Assembly: GCA_964057225.1 (NCBI GenBank)
Contig: OZ059898.1
Coordinates: 13,851,767-13,915,766 of the forward strand
Length of the DNA stretch: 64,000 nucleotides
Direction: 5' to 3'
DNA from: Auanema rhodensis
Lineage: Eukaryota; Nematoda; Chromadorea; Rhabditida; Rhabditidae
Numbering within the stretch: the first letter of the stretch is position 1; each line of letters opens with the position of its first letter. The translations under genes and the position numbers were made by a program. Below are positions 25,748 to 37,350 of the stretch, piece by piece. The notes below the pieces were generated by a model. It saw only the letters and a program-made list of their open reading frames with translations, made no database searches and was not told the DNA's origin.

Positions 25748-26326
25748 AAAAAGTTGAACGTCCTCGTTCAAAAACAAAAATTAATTAATTCACTTTTTAA
25801 GATAGTTGGATGTTGGAAAAAAAATCATGGTGTAGTGGATAAAAAAATGTATACAATACGATTTGAAAGTTTAGCTATTGTCTCTTAAAGTTTGTTGAAT
25901 TCGAAATGTAGTATCGAGTAGATTCTATTCCATTCACTTGAGTAGTGAAATGCTTGCAAACGAAGCTTTGCTTCTAAACCATTTGACTGTGATATAGTAG
26001 TTCATTTTCTTAAGCTGTACAGGTACGGTGTTACTCTGAGAATAGGTCGAGCCCGTTCTGTACAAAAAAATGAAAACTCGTTTGACCCGTATGACTAATG
26101 TCCATAAGGTGAATACAAGTAATGATTAAGCATAACAAATAGCAAGATTCACAAGAGAATGTTGAAAAAATCTACTCAATGAGAGTTGGAGTAATAAAAC
26201 AAAACCTTGTAAAATAATAGCAGACTTTTCGGAGAAAATCAATCAGCAACAAAGAAGTGTTACAATCAGAAATGGCACAAAATAAAAAAAAATTCAACAG
26301 TTTGATTTTGTTAAAAAAAACTACCT
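25748..26326 (-). other. Untranslated 3' region of the Gypsy remnant
   Basis: AT-rich stretch between the end of the integrase remnant and the polypurine tract. No frame seen. Confidence 0.45.
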
Positions 26327-27110
26327 TCAAGAAATTGTGATAACCGGAATAGATTTTGTCCGTTGGTAAGGTTTGACGAAGTCCTTGTGTACTCTTGTGC
26401 TTTTTTCTTCATCTGTTTGAACCACGAAGAAAGATCTTTGAATTGCTGTAACTAAATAAGGCCCTTCGAATGAAGGTGTCAGTTTGTTTCGTGTAGAATT
26501 CACTTTTATCATAACTAAGTCATTAACCTGAATTTCTTTATTTTGTGTTTTATTTCGTGTATTGTACCGTTGTTCATTCTTCTTTGTGCATGTTTCAATT
26601 CTATTTTTTACTATATTAGATGTGCTTTCATTTTGTATTAGCGATATATTGACAAAATCTTCTGTAGGATTGGCTGGTTCTTCAGTTTGAAGATTATTTC
26701 CAGGCAATTGATGGTCAATAGGAAGTCTTGCATCCCGACCAAATAATACAACATATGGACTAATAAATGTTGATGAGTTTGGTAACGTATTGATCGCGAA
26801 CATAACTTTGCTATAATAACAACATCAGTTATTTTGTCGTTTCGAGGCAAAATAATAGATGATTTTGAATAATATTTCGCCTGTTTTGCATGTAATATGC
26901 CTTCTCGTTTTTCATACTGGTCTGATATATTAGCCGGACAGTTATCATTATTAATTTGAGAAAGTGCTTCGCGAATCCAGGGAACTCCAGCTTGAACTTT
27001 CCGTATTTCTTCACAATTTAGTTGGTCAATAGAAGAAATAGTTGTAATATGAGCAATGAAAGCATCAACAGGTTTTACTTTGTCCTTTGGTTTAGTAGGA
27101 CGACTGTCAT
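26327..27110 (-). pseudogene. Gypsy integrase remnant
   Basis: Two minus-strand pieces. 26803-26327 carries the end of the retroviral-type integrase core (SPYVVLFGRDARLPID) and a C-terminal domain with GPYLVTAIQ. A piece near 27014-26829 comes from further upstream in pol. The catalytic D,D-35-E core between them is missing, so the enzyme cannot work. Confidence 0.7.
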
Positions 27111-27139
27111 TTGCTTCGTTTCCTATATACCTTCGTTTC

Positions 27140-28048
27140 CTATATATTTAAAGTTTTAAATGCGTCTGCATGTTCCGATTTCCACTCAAAAGGAGTATCC
27201 TTATGTGTTAACTTATACAATGGCTCAGCTATTCCGGCATAATTTTGATTAAACTGTCGAAAATAGTTAGTCATACCTAGAAAGGATCTGACAGCCGTAA
27301 CTGTGCCTGGATTTGGAAATTCGGAAACAGCCTGTATCTTAGCAGGATCTGGTTTAACACCATTTCTACCTATTACAAAACCGAAAAACTTTACTTCAGT
27401 GGCTGCAAAGCAACATTTAGATAACTTAATTTTTAACCCTAGTTCAGTAACCTTTTTCAGCACTTCTTGTATGTCTCTCAAATGTTCTTCAGCTGAGTTC
27501 GAGATTATTAACAAATCATCTAGATATACGAACAGTTTGCATCTAACAAGAGATTGCAAGTATTGTACTGCGGATTGAAAAGTGTGTGGCGCTCCACACA
27601 ATCCCATAGGCATTCGGCAATACTGATATGTACCTGATGGAGTGGTAAAAGCAGTTAGGTATTTATCTGAGCGTTTCAACGGTATTTGGAAGAAACCAGA
27701 AATGAGATCAAAATTCGAAAAGAACTGAGCTCCAGCCGCTAAATCTATGATATCAGGAATGTGTGGGATGCTGTATGTTTGTTTCTTAGTAATACTATTC
27801 AATGCTGTAAAGTCAGTAACAAACCGGAAAGAATTATCTTTCTTTTTCACAAGAACAACCGGTTCAATATCGGATCTTATATAAATGGCATGTTCAACTG
27901 GTCCGCAAAAGAGACCAATATTATGATCAAGGTTGAAAAATGCCGTTTGGTTTTCCTTAATGATTGTGATCAAATTTTTCTTCATTTTATGAGACAGAGT
28001 GCAGGAATTGAAGTTCAAATCATCCAAAAGATGCTGAAGAAAGGTTGG
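27140..28048 (-). pseudogene. Ty3/Gypsy-type reverse transcriptase
   Basis: About 295 residues in one frame covering the RT fingers, palm and start of the connection: VTDFTALNSI, the first catalytic Asp in FSNFDLISGFFQIPL, GLCGAPHTFQ, the catalytic YLDD box, and the GFVIGRNGVKPDP and FLGMTNYFRQF blocks typical of Gypsy elements. The frame stops at 27140 where RNase H should follow, and joins integrase remnant sequence within about 100 bp, so RNase H and most of integrase are deleted. An inactive fragment. Confidence 0.88.
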
Positions 28049-28057
28049 TAACTTATC

Positions 28058-28554
28058 TTACCAATCAGCTTCAGGTGGAACATAATCGTTCATAATTTCT
28101 TTAGATGCTATAAGTCCTGAACCAATGTGGTCATTTTTATTAATTTTAATCGGCTTTGAAGAACTGTTTGATACTACCATAGTACTAGGAAAAGGTCCTA
28201 TGGCGGCATCTGGAATTGAGATAGGACCTGTGCTATATTTTAAAAGAGCATATTGATTAAAACCGTAGCTCCAGAATCCCATAATGCTTACAGTCCTCTA
28301 CCTTCAATGTCAATATGAACAAACGGTAACATGTGTCTATCTTTCTTTGTTGTTGTTTGACATACAAAAGGTATGGCTGAAGGAATGTAAGTTATGATGG
28401 TGGGAAAATAGCTCCGCATCAATTCATCACTAACTGTTTCATGAATCTCATCTCCCTCAAGTGGTGGAGCTGTTGGGCTCAACATGATATGGTTTATTTT
28501 TAACATAGAAGTAGGGGAGAGATAACATTTTATAGTGAAATATAATGCTATCAT
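28058..28554 (-). pseudogene. Gypsy pol N-terminal remnant (protease edge and linker)
   Basis: Two frames (28554-28288 and 28282-28058) upstream of the reverse transcriptase. The first ends with a stretch like the start of a retroviral aspartic protease (LPFVHIDIEGRGL) but lacks the catalytic DTG/DSG. The second resembles the protease-RT linker. Inactive. Confidence 0.5.
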
Positions 28555-28592
28555 TAGACATAATATCAGAGTTATACAACCGATGGTAATGA

Positions 28593-28985
28593 GTGTTCAT
28601 TGACACAATTGTTAGTTTAGGATTGACAAAAGATCACATAACTAACTGGGCAAAGTCTAAAAATTTCAAAAATCCCAATCTTTTGATTTTACAATGTATG
28701 GGTATAGAGGAAATTAAACTGGCTACTAGACAGATGATTAATAACATGAAATTGTAAGATCTTATCACTCAAGTAGCTCGTCATATAGAAGTTCCTCGGT
28801 TAAAAAGATCTTTGATGAAATCTACAACATTCATAGAAGATTTCTTTCGAGGAATGGCTCACGCAGTAGTATATCAAGCCACATTTCTTGATGGTACACA
28901 AACAGTTCCATCAATGGAACAGTTGGTAAGAGCCTTATATCCATCTATATTACCACGTAGTGGAAATATGAATCGATCTGAAATT
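28593..28985 (+). pseudogene. Unrecognised coding remnant, one in-frame stop
   Basis: A plus-strand frame of about 130 codons with normal protein composition, interrupted once by TAA near 28755. It is opposite in strand to the Gypsy remnant next to it and ends exactly where tRNA-Ser spacer resumes. No family recognised; it may be a fragment of a host gene or of another element carried in with the insertion. Confidence 0.4.
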
Positions 28986-29078
28986 TTTTTCAATTTTTTG
29001 ATCCCTTTTGATCTAATTCCAATAAGTACGAGACCATTGCGTCTATCACGTTAACTGTAAAGTATATTCCTTCTACAA

Positions 29079-29160
29079 GCAGTCATGTCCGAGTGGTTAA
29101 GGAGATTGACTAGAAATCAATTGGGCTCTGCCCGCGTAGGTTCGAATCGGGTTGACTGCG
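29079..29160 (+). pseudogene. tRNA-Ser pseudogene, copy S15, isolated between retroelements
   Basis: Acceptor, D and anticodon arms are intact, but the T stem 3' strand reads CGGGT instead of CCTGC, so it cannot pair. A normal array flank precedes it; retroelement sequence starts three bases after it. Confidence 0.85.
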
Positions 29161-29181
29161 AATGACAACTGGAAGACGCGG

Positions 29182-30593
29182 TCAATTACGGCGGTTACAA
29201 AGCCGAGTACTGTGATAAACACTCAATAGTATTACAATCGTTTTAAGGTAGTCCGAGTAAAACGAAACAAGTGAGCTGATTAAGTGAGTGGGTACAAAAA
29301 AGCTCGGTATGGTAAACTCGACGTTCAGGAGACTGAATGTACTGTTTGTAATCTGATGAGTGGACTGTTCAAAACCTATGTATTCGTTCACGTAATACAA
29401 GTTGCCTTTGAGATGTAATGTGGCGGAAGTACACGGATGAGTACACGTTATAGAGGGTGTTGAAAAATTGCTCTGTATGCGAATAGAGTTGTTGTAACCC
29501 TGAGAATTGCATGTAAGCAGAAATTCTTCATCGTCGCACGAAATTCGAATGTGGGATGATATACTGATGCAAGTAATGATTGTTGTTGCTCTAGTAACAC
29601 AGTCAAAACATCCAACTAGGTCTTTGGATTTTAGTTCGCAAATAGTAGGACTATTGTCGTATTCATAAGTGACATCAGAGATATTTGTCCACATTTTAAT
29701 GTCAACAGCGCTTATGGGATGAGCAAAAATGAGATTGTTTTTTGAGATCATGGTCAGAGATGGAAGAGATAATGGCAGGGTGTAGTTATTAGTATAGAAC
29801 TCGTTAGGATTGTTGTCTTGACAATAGCAAGTTTCGACTGTTTCGGCTGGTCTGAACATGTTTCTGTTGCAGTACATTCGGAGAATGGGTCAGCGGTTTT
29901 AACTTTTCCGCACGAGTATGAAAATGTAGCAGAGTGAGGTAAAACTTCAATTCTCGAGTTGGAAGTAATGAATCGTCTATGGAGGATTTCATTATCAGAA
30001 TATGTTATTCCCCCAAGAGTAATATGGTACCCCTTAATGATTTTTGTAGAGTGTGGTAAAAAGGGGACGTGCGAGATCGTTTCAGTTTTGTTCTCAATAG
30101 CTGTATGGATGCTAATCTGGAGAAAAACCCTAGGTGTCCATCGTGAGCAGTAGAAAACTTCGTGGGTGATATTGTCATTGGGAACATGAAAGTTGCGGTA
30201 GAAGAGACAACCAGAAGTTGGTAACGCACAACCGCATGATAGAAATCCACAGCTTTCTGAACAACAGCTGGTACCTGGATATTGGTTGGCTTATGAGAGT
30301 TCTGAGATCGATGTATTGGGTCGAACGTTCGCACAAAACGATCCTACACAAGAACCCATATGGGGACTCCGTTTTGCGGATTCAGTTTTTACAATGGTGT
30401 GACGTGTAAAAAATAAGGATACTTTCGTGCACAGTATACGTGTGTACATAAATTTGATGCGCAGATGTGAGTTCGTGAGCGGATTGGCGTATGATCGGTT
30501 TGAATGTGAAGTTGTAAAATATACCTCATTATCGTAAGTATGGAGGGTGGTGGAGCTGCTGATTTGGTTGACTTTGTGTGGAACCGATTTCAT
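29182..30593 (-). pseudogene. Retroelement env-like glycoprotein remnant
   Basis: Minus-strand frames. The clearest (29877-29182, 231 residues) is rich in Cys and N-glycosylation sites (NYT, NIS, NFS, NST) and ends with a hydrophobic segment followed by a short basic tail, as a membrane-anchored surface protein would. The CFDCVTRATTIITC spacing resembles the phlebovirus-type glycoprotein domain known in env of some nematode errantivirus-like elements. Upstream frames (30334-30005, 30593-30291) are broken relative to it. A degraded genomic copy; function not expected. Confidence 0.5.
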
Positions 30594-31353
30594 CAGAATT
30601 TGTACTTTGTGTTCTGTGTTGTCGTGTTCTATCTGGTGTGATGTTCAAATGTTTTTGTATTCCAGAAAAGAAACTCATCTCTAAGTTTTTTCTGGAGTAT
30701 TTCATTCTGTTCATGTCATTTTGCAATGTTGTTGAGTCATGTACTGTAGAGTCAAATGAACTCTGATAGTCATCGAGCTCATCTCGGCGAAGTTGGATAA
30801 GTTGAGTATATTCCTCAACTTCGCCTGTGTTCACCATGAGATCTCTCTCATCGCAATAGTCCAAAATGCCCTTGATCAGTTTTGCAACTGTGGGCGGATG
30901 TTCTTCGCCAATGTCTTTGGTGACAAGTTGGTCGATTTCATGAGCTTTCATGGTCTTATGGGCTTGAGGGTGTTTGGCCAACATCCTTTTATAGCTACCT
31001 TGGTATAATTCCAACCAAGTTGCTGGGTAGTCCACATGGGTGCGTTCCTCGAGCATCACTCGATGTTCGTCTAACTGATCTCGTAGTGATCGGAAGACGT
31101 CCCCAACCGGGATGGCTTTATAATATATACGCATCAAGCTAGGCTTGTGCGTATGTATGAACTCTTGACATCTGTCGATGTCATCAACCGGGGGGAAGAT
31201 GAATGCTTGATGGTACGGGAGGATGTCCTCCTTCACCGTGTTGAACAACTTCAACGCGTGAGTTATATTTCTTTTTAAACAACTTAACTGTCTTGCTAAG
31301 GCAGTCAGGTTACGAGTTTCCTTTTCCGATGGAGAAGAGGGACTCATAATCAT
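30529..31353 (-). CDS. Gag-like or unknown retroelement ORF, 274 residues
   Basis: Longest intact minus-strand frame of this block. Charged, helix-rich N-terminal two thirds (LTALARQLSCLKRNI start; many Glu/Arg/His) and a Gln/Ser/Thr-rich tail; no CCHC knuckle, no protease motif. Position upstream of the env-like frames fits gag with pol deleted, but no sequence match to gag is recognised. Transcription start region unknown. Confidence 0.45.
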   Translation of the reverse strand: MIMSPSSPSEKETRNLTALARQLSCLKRNITHALKLFNTVKEDILPYHQAFIFPPVDDIDRCQEFIHTHKPSLMRIYYKAIPVGDVFRSLRDQLDEHRVMLEERTHVDYPATWLELYQGSYKRMLAKHPQAHKTMKAHEIDQLVTKDIGEEHPPTVAKLIKGILDYCDERDLMVNTGEVEEYTQLIQLRRDELDDYQSSFDSTVHDSTTLQNDMNRMKYSRKNLEMSFFSGIQKHLNITPDRTRQHRTQSTNSDEIGSTQSQPNQQLHHPPYLR

Positions 31354-31722
31354 TTTGTTTGAAGAGAAATATTATTGTTCAAGTTAATTTTGTGTAGCTC
31401 TAGCTAATTTGTTGATTGATTATTAAAATCAACTGAATTAAAGTCCGAATATAATAGCTGTCGATAGAAGGAATAACAATATAAATATGAGAAAAAAATG
31501 TGAAGATAAGAAAAGATGTGCAAGTAATATGGATAAGCAAATAATTCACTATGAGAAGGTACAATGAATATTTAGTTGAATATTTGTTAACAGTTTTTTC
31601 TTTGGAGAGTTATACTGTTAGTGTTTTCGTGTAGTTGTTACTGTTTCGCTAAATTACGTGTGTGGAGTCTTTTGTGAAAAAGTGTATGTGTTATCTTTTG
31701 AACATATATATATATATACATA
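31354..31722. other. Uncharacterised element-derived sequence
   Basis: AT-rich leader of the retroelement block on the minus strand. No LTR pair or primer-binding site could be identified. It ends in a (TA)n tract that served as target for the MITE. Confidence 0.4.
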
Positions 31723-31724
31723 TA

Positions 31725-32424
31725 CAGTCCTGTGCGATGAAGGTTGCACACCCACTAGAATCCCTTATACCTTCTCAGACAAACTACAAAAATTCAGAAA
31801 AAATATATTTTGGATGTTAAAAAACGATAATGAATTCAGAAAAAATCTTTAAAGTTTTAAAAATCATGTTTAAAAGTATTTTCTGAAGTCTCCGAAATTT
31901 TCATAAACTGCTTGAAGTCTTTTTTCATGAATTTCAGAAATTTCATCAAGATTTCAGAAATAATTTTTTGATAGAATGTTAGGAGTACCCTAAACATCAA
32001 TTTTTCTTTTAAACGGGAGAATTTGGTTGTACGTCAACCAAGTTCTCTTCATAGATATTCAGTAAGATTCAGATGATGAAGCTTACTTGTTTGAAGCTAT
32101 GCCATAGGAAAAACTTGGTTATTGATCGAGCTCTGTGTTTAGAATCATTTTAAAATATTTCTAATGAATTAACTTCTTCCTAATCTCAAATTTTGTTATA
32201 TTAAGATGAATTATTCAAATTAGTCAAAAAACACTATTTTTCTTTATAAATTTAGAAAATAATATTGAAATCAGTTTTTATTATATTAACATTTATTTTT
32301 ACTGACTATATACTATATAAACTCGCAAAATTTTTGAAATTAAAAAAAAAATTTTTTTTGTAGTTTGAAGGGGAAATCTGGGGCCTCTAACATAGGGGTG
32401 TGCAACCTTCATCGCACAGGACTG
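31725..32424. mobile_element. 700-bp Tc1/mariner-type MITE
   Basis: Perfect 29-bp terminal inverted repeats (31725-31753 and 32396-32424) starting CAGTCCTGTGCGATGAAGG, flanked by TA on both sides (31723-31724 and 32425-32426). CAGT termini with TA target duplication are the hallmark of the Tc1/mariner superfamily. The 640-bp interior is AT-rich without a transposase frame, so it is non-autonomous. The perfect ends suggest a fairly recent insertion. Confidence 0.9.
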
Positions 32425-32426
32425 TA

Positions 32427-35143
32427 TATATATGTATATTTTTTTTTGTTAGTTAAATTAGTATGTTTTTAAATTTTTAACAATTGAGATTGTTCAGGCA
32501 AAGATAATTAAATAAGTATCTTTCTCTGGTTAAAAAAAGAAAAGGTGGATGATTCACTAGATGAGAGAACAATTCAAGTTAAGAGATTACTGTAGGAAAT
32601 AGAGAGAAAAAATTGAGTTTTTCAAAATCGATCAAAAAATGTGAGCAAACTAGCTTTGATGAATTCAGTAAGGTTTTCTGAGTAATTTGATACTAAATAT
32701 GCTGTTGCTTTATTTTTTTTATTTCAAAAAATATAATATCAATATTAATTGGTTGAAATATGATATGGATATCCAAAAAGTATTCAAAATAGTATTGTTT
32801 GATTGATCAGAAAGTATGTGTATGAAAAGGATGAGTAATTTGAAACAAAAGATTTATTTCTGAACAGATGAACAAAGGAAATTGTATAAGATAACAGATG
32901 TGGATGAAATATAAACTGTCAAATGTGAAATAATGAAATTAAAATAAAACAAATTGAATTTATAAAATAACTTACCAACTTAATGTAAATGTATAAAGGA
33001 TACCAGAGAGTATCAATTCAAATTCAATAAGCGGTTAAAGTGTTAATGCGAACAAATGAAAACTAACTTGATTCTCTTTGAGGATCCTTGCTGTTGATCG
33101 TCCTTGTCTGGTGAATAGGTTAGCAGATGGCGTCGGGTGTTGTGGCTGGCTGTGGCGACGGAATGAATGACCTGTCTGGCAGCTATTCCGTGTGGGATGT
33201 TAAGGGGATGGGCTTGTCTGCAAAATGTTTGTGTGAGATTATTGAATAAGATAATGAAATAGATTTTAAAAAAAATGAGTGGGCTAGCTTCTCATAACTT
33301 TCGAAAATGTTTGTGGATCCGTTTTTATTTGATGATGACCTAGATAATGTAAAGAAGATGTTTGCGCGGTGCTAATGGCGTTGCATTGGATCAATGACCA
33401 GATGGTAACAATCTTTGTCTATATGTCGCCTATCTTGTCAACAGATTGCCAGAATCGACTTTTTGACACCATTAATGTGTAAATTTTTATTGAACTGTTA
33501 CTAAATTCATATTTTATGAATTAACATTTGTAGTATGTGAAATCGTTGCGATTTTGTGATTTCTCATTATCTCATCTGCGTAGGATGAGATATCATGATG
33601 GTTTGTTATTGTTCACAGAAATGTTTCATCTGTGTAGGTTTTTAACAATATATTTAATGTATTTTGTCCTATAGGACGTGGGTGATGATCTTATATAAGA
33701 TAAAATATATAAATTTTATGAATTACATGATTTGGACTCTGACCTTTCTCATTGACCCGTTGGTCGTTACATATGACTCATATTGTTGGAGACAATTGAT
33801 TTACAAACAATGGATGAACAAAGAAATTCAAAAACTATAAGACAAGCCGTAAATAGTAAAAACTCGGAACTCTTTCGCATTTTAATATAAACAACACCAA
33901 CCGAGAGTGCAAGGGTACCAAACAAACATCAACAAGTAGGTCAACAGACGTTACTTGTTGATAGGCTCCTTCCACACATGTTCACAAATAATCGTTGATC
34001 TCTAGGATACTGACTCCTTTACAGATGAGGAAACAGACAGCATTACTCATATAGCAAGGAGGCAACAGGTCTTTTGGTCTAACATGCCTTTTAGTCATCT
34101 ATTCAATTGATTCACAATTGGTAAAATAACTTTTGCACTCGAAGTCTATCAAAATTGTTTACAATGAATATTGAAAGTCACCTAAAATATAAAAGATATA
34201 AAAAGGTCTCAAAATCAAATAATAAATGAATAAATAGCCCTTTTTGACGGTAGCTCTGCTAATTCGTAATTCATATCATTGTTTCTCACTGTCCTCAGTC
34301 AGTAGAAATAGGATCGCCATAAAATATGTTTGCTGGTACTTTGTCGGCATTTTTCTCGTACTCTCGCATATTCTTCTTAGAAAAATATTGTGAAACATAA
34401 TAAGGGGTGATCAATCCCAGCTGAGTCACTGCCGGCAAGTTAAAGGAAGTAGCCATTGGGTAATCCAATAGAGTTTATATAGCGAACAACTCACTATGTT
34501 TCTTTCTGTAATCATGTGGTACAAAAATATGGTAACCAAAATTTTAAATGATGTTTAATTATCACTGGTATCTAGACAATATTTAACAACCAATTATGTC
34601 GTACTAACATACGATTCCTTAAAAGTATTTAGATCATTGAACTTATACTGTAAAGGACATCCAACGAGTCACTATTAACGAGCAGACTGGCTTGAAGAAA
34701 AAAAAAGAAGATATAAAGTAGCGCAATAGAAAGGTCATAGAGTAGAGAGTGATGCCGATGCACCATTTTGAAGATAAAGGGCTCTTCAAATAGCCTCCCA
34801 GGTTCACACTTTCTATTCTATGCCCTGTTAACATAAAAAACTATTATAAGAAGAAAGATTCATTCATATGCCATTCAAATATACATAATACAGAATATAA
34901 GGACTAGAAGATATATACTAAGACTAGATAAAGTACATAGAAAATGTAATAAGACTACATATACATCACTAATGAGACTAGAGATAGTCTTATTAAAGGA
35001 CAAGGATAAAACGGTGGTTCACACTAGATGAGTCATACGATAAGGACAGCAATGAGGAGAAAAAAGCGACCGTCCGCGACGGTGGTATAAAACAGAGCGC
35101 CAGTGAATCTCATCTGCCAACGTGATGAGATTGCATCGATTGA
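32427..35143. other. Uncharacterised, probably element-derived
   Basis: No gene or repeat could be assigned. GC-richer parts at 33060-33240, 33350-33480 and 35030-35140 suggest remnants of LTR or 5' UTR sequences; the last leads straight into the LINE frame. The 34.6-34.8 kb minus-strand frame lacks any recognisable motif. Confidence 0.4.
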
Positions 35144-35157
35144 ATGATGAATAATCA

Positions 35158-36855
35158 GTGGAAGCACCTTTTTCAGTGGAAGCACCTTTTCTCAAACATA
35201 ACAACAACACAATATCAGATTCTGTTGATAAAGCTAACTTACTATCAGAAATGTTTTCTGAACCTTTTTCCACGCCATGCAATAGTCAAAGTTTTCCATG
35301 TCCTACAAACAAGTCTGCTGTTACCAGTCCACAAAAGCATGTCTACATCGAGGAACTTACAGTCTATAAGTTTCTCAGAAACCTTCCTAATCGTGTATGT
35401 ACGTCACCTGATGGAATCCCCTATTTATTTCTTAATAGGTGTGCTCCTTCTCTTGTTCGTCCTATTACATACTTTTTCAATGCCTTTGTGTCGTTTGGTG
35501 TTTGTCCTAACGGGTGGAAAACAGCATGGGTTAAACCCGTCTATAAATCTGGTAACGTCAGTGATCCTAAAAATTACAGGCCTATCTCTTTAACTGCTTC
35601 TATTTCTAAAGTTTTTGAACGCATTATAAGAAAAGAATTAATAGATTATTTACTTCGTAAAAATCTAATTTGTTCTTCTCAGCATGGTTTTCTTCCTGGT
35701 TGTAGCACGTCTACCGCACTTCTGAGTGCTCACTCTCAATGGAGATGCCTTAAGGAACGCCGCAACACAATTTATACTGCTTTTATTGATTTCTCAAAAG
35801 CATTTGATAAAATAAATCATGATATTTTGCTACATAAATTACACTCTTTTGGTTTACATAGCTCGCTCATTAAATTTTTCAAACAATTTCTTGCTGGTAG
35901 ATCATTCTCTGTTGTACAGGGCGATGTTTTATCTAAACCCCGGGAAATACATTGCGGTGTTCCTCAAGGGACTGTTTTGGGCCCTCTTTTCTTTCTTTTG
36001 TATGTTAATGATTTACTGGAAAAATTTACAGGCGACACTCAAGCTATTGCTTATGCTGACGATATTAAACTATTTTCGGCAAATGCTCCCAGCCTGCAAT
36101 GTTCACTTGATTTTCTTTCAGCTTGGTGTAAAAGCAATGATATGCTCATAAATGTTAAAAAGTCCAAAATCATGGTTATAGGGAAAGTTGAAAGCGCTGT
36201 GAGCTTTCAAATCAATGACTGTTTACTTGAATCCGTCAATAACTTTAAAGATTTGGGAGTTATTATAGACAAAAACCTTTCTTTTGGTTCTCACTTTCAA
36301 TCAATTACCTCTACCGCTACCAAACGTTGTAAGCTCATTCTGAGATGCTTCAACAGTTCTTGCCCCAAATTACTCTTCCGTTTGTTTTGTTGCTATGTTA
36401 GACCTATATTGGAGTATGCATCTGAGGTTTGGTCTCCATACCTCAAAAAAGACATTCAATTTATAGAGAGTGTTCAAAAAAGGTTTGTTAACGCTATTTT
36501 TAAGCGTGCCAATCTTGAGATTCACGGCTACATGAATAAGCTCGAGTTCCTCAAGGCAGATGAGCTGATAAACAGACGTGTTATCGCTGATTTTTGCCAA
36601 TATTTCAGAATAGCAAAGGGTAACTCAATCCTTAGTAAAACTTTGTTCAGACTAAAAGAGCATCAATATTCATTTCGTCAGCATGATTATCTTTTGGTAG
36701 CACCACAGTACTTCTCAAAAGCTGCATTATCAAGTTTTGAATATCGCTGGATCCAAGATTGGAATGAACTTCATCCCATTTTTGTTAATATTGAGAAAAC
36801 GTATAATTTTCGTAGCTATCTGAAAAACTGTAAATTTCGCAATTGTAAAAATTAA
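35158..36855 (+). CDS. Non-LTR retrotransposon (LINE) reverse transcriptase, 5'-truncated
   Basis: One open frame of 565 residues with a full RT domain: YRPISLTASISKVFERII, motif A FIDFSKAFD, GVPQGTVLGPLFFLLYVND, catalytic YADDIKLF, then LGVIIDKNLSF and the C-terminal PILEYASEVWSP block with cysteines, as in CR1/Jockey-type LINEs. The endonuclease domain is absent, so the copy is 5'-truncated, usual for LINEs. An 18-19 bp duplication (AGTGGAAGCACCTTTT twice) sits at the start. The 3' UTR runs to an (ATAA)n tail at 37315-37335. The RT frame has no stop, so insertion is probably recent. Confidence 0.9.
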   Translation: MEAPFSVEAPFLKHNNNTISDSVDKANLLSEMFSEPFSTPCNSQSFPCPTNKSAVTSPQKHVYIEELTVYKFLRNLPNRVCTSPDGIPYLFLNRCAPSLVRPITYFFNAFVSFGVCPNGWKTAWVKPVYKSGNVSDPKNYRPISLTASISKVFERIIRKELIDYLLRKNLICSSQHGFLPGCSTSTALLSAHSQWRCLKERRNTIYTAFIDFSKAFDKINHDILLHKLHSFGLHSSLIKFFKQFLAGRSFSVVQGDVLSKPREIHCGVPQGTVLGPLFFLLYVNDLLEKFTGDTQAIAYADDIKLFSANAPSLQCSLDFLSAWCKSNDMLINVKKSKIMVIGKVESAVSFQINDCLLESVNNFKDLGVIIDKNLSFGSHFQSITSTATKRCKLILRCFNSSCPKLLFRLFCCYVRPILEYASEVWSPYLKKDIQFIESVQKRFVNAIFKRANLEIHGYMNKLEFLKADELINRRVIADFCQYFRIAKGNSILSKTLFRLKEHQYSFRQHDYLLVAPQYFSKAALSSFEYRWIQDWNELHPIFVNIEKTYNFRSYLKNCKFRNCKN

Positions 36856-37335
36856 TATGTATTGTTGCTATTGTTAACTACATATATATTTCACTATTTT
36901 TTTGTTTTTTCGTTTCTGTGAGCTTACTCTACCTGTTTTCTTGTCTACTTTGTTTACCTGACTCAGTATTTCTCGCGCATCCGACCTATAGACATGAGTC
37001 ATACGGTCAGAGCGTGGTTATCACTCATTGACAGAACGGGCTTGACCTTTGTTTTCTTGGTATCACCGCACCTCGTCAACGGTAGAAGTGATAAGCTTTG
37101 AATTGTTTCTTATTTCAAAGCTGAGATCATTAAAAGTCTTCTCACAACAATCGTCAAGAACATACGGTGTTTCAAGTTTCACAAATCGAACATTACGTTA
37201 GTGTTCTCTCTTTTTCTTATCTTTTTTCTCAACTACCGAAAGGTTAATCTTTTTTTTCACACAACAATATACATTTTTCACTCATTTATTGTAACCTGTG
37301 GTATTGTTGAACTGAAATAAATAAATAAATAAATA
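36856..37335 (+). mobile_element. LINE 3' UTR and ATAA tail
   Basis: Non-coding region following the RT stop and ending in (ATAA)n at 37315-37335. Immediately after lies a short palindrome (TCGCGTTCGCGA) and then the truncated tRNA-Ser S16. Confidence 0.75.
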
Positions 37336-37350
37336 ATCGCGTTCGCGATA

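Noticed and set aside
27303..28051. Plus-strand frames inside the reverse transcriptase
   Set aside because: The minus-strand frame carries all RT motifs; the plus frames are shadows.
33740..33800. Possible 5' LTR because TCGTTACATAT recurs from 25355
   Set aside because: Similarity stops after about eleven bases, so it is probably coincidence.
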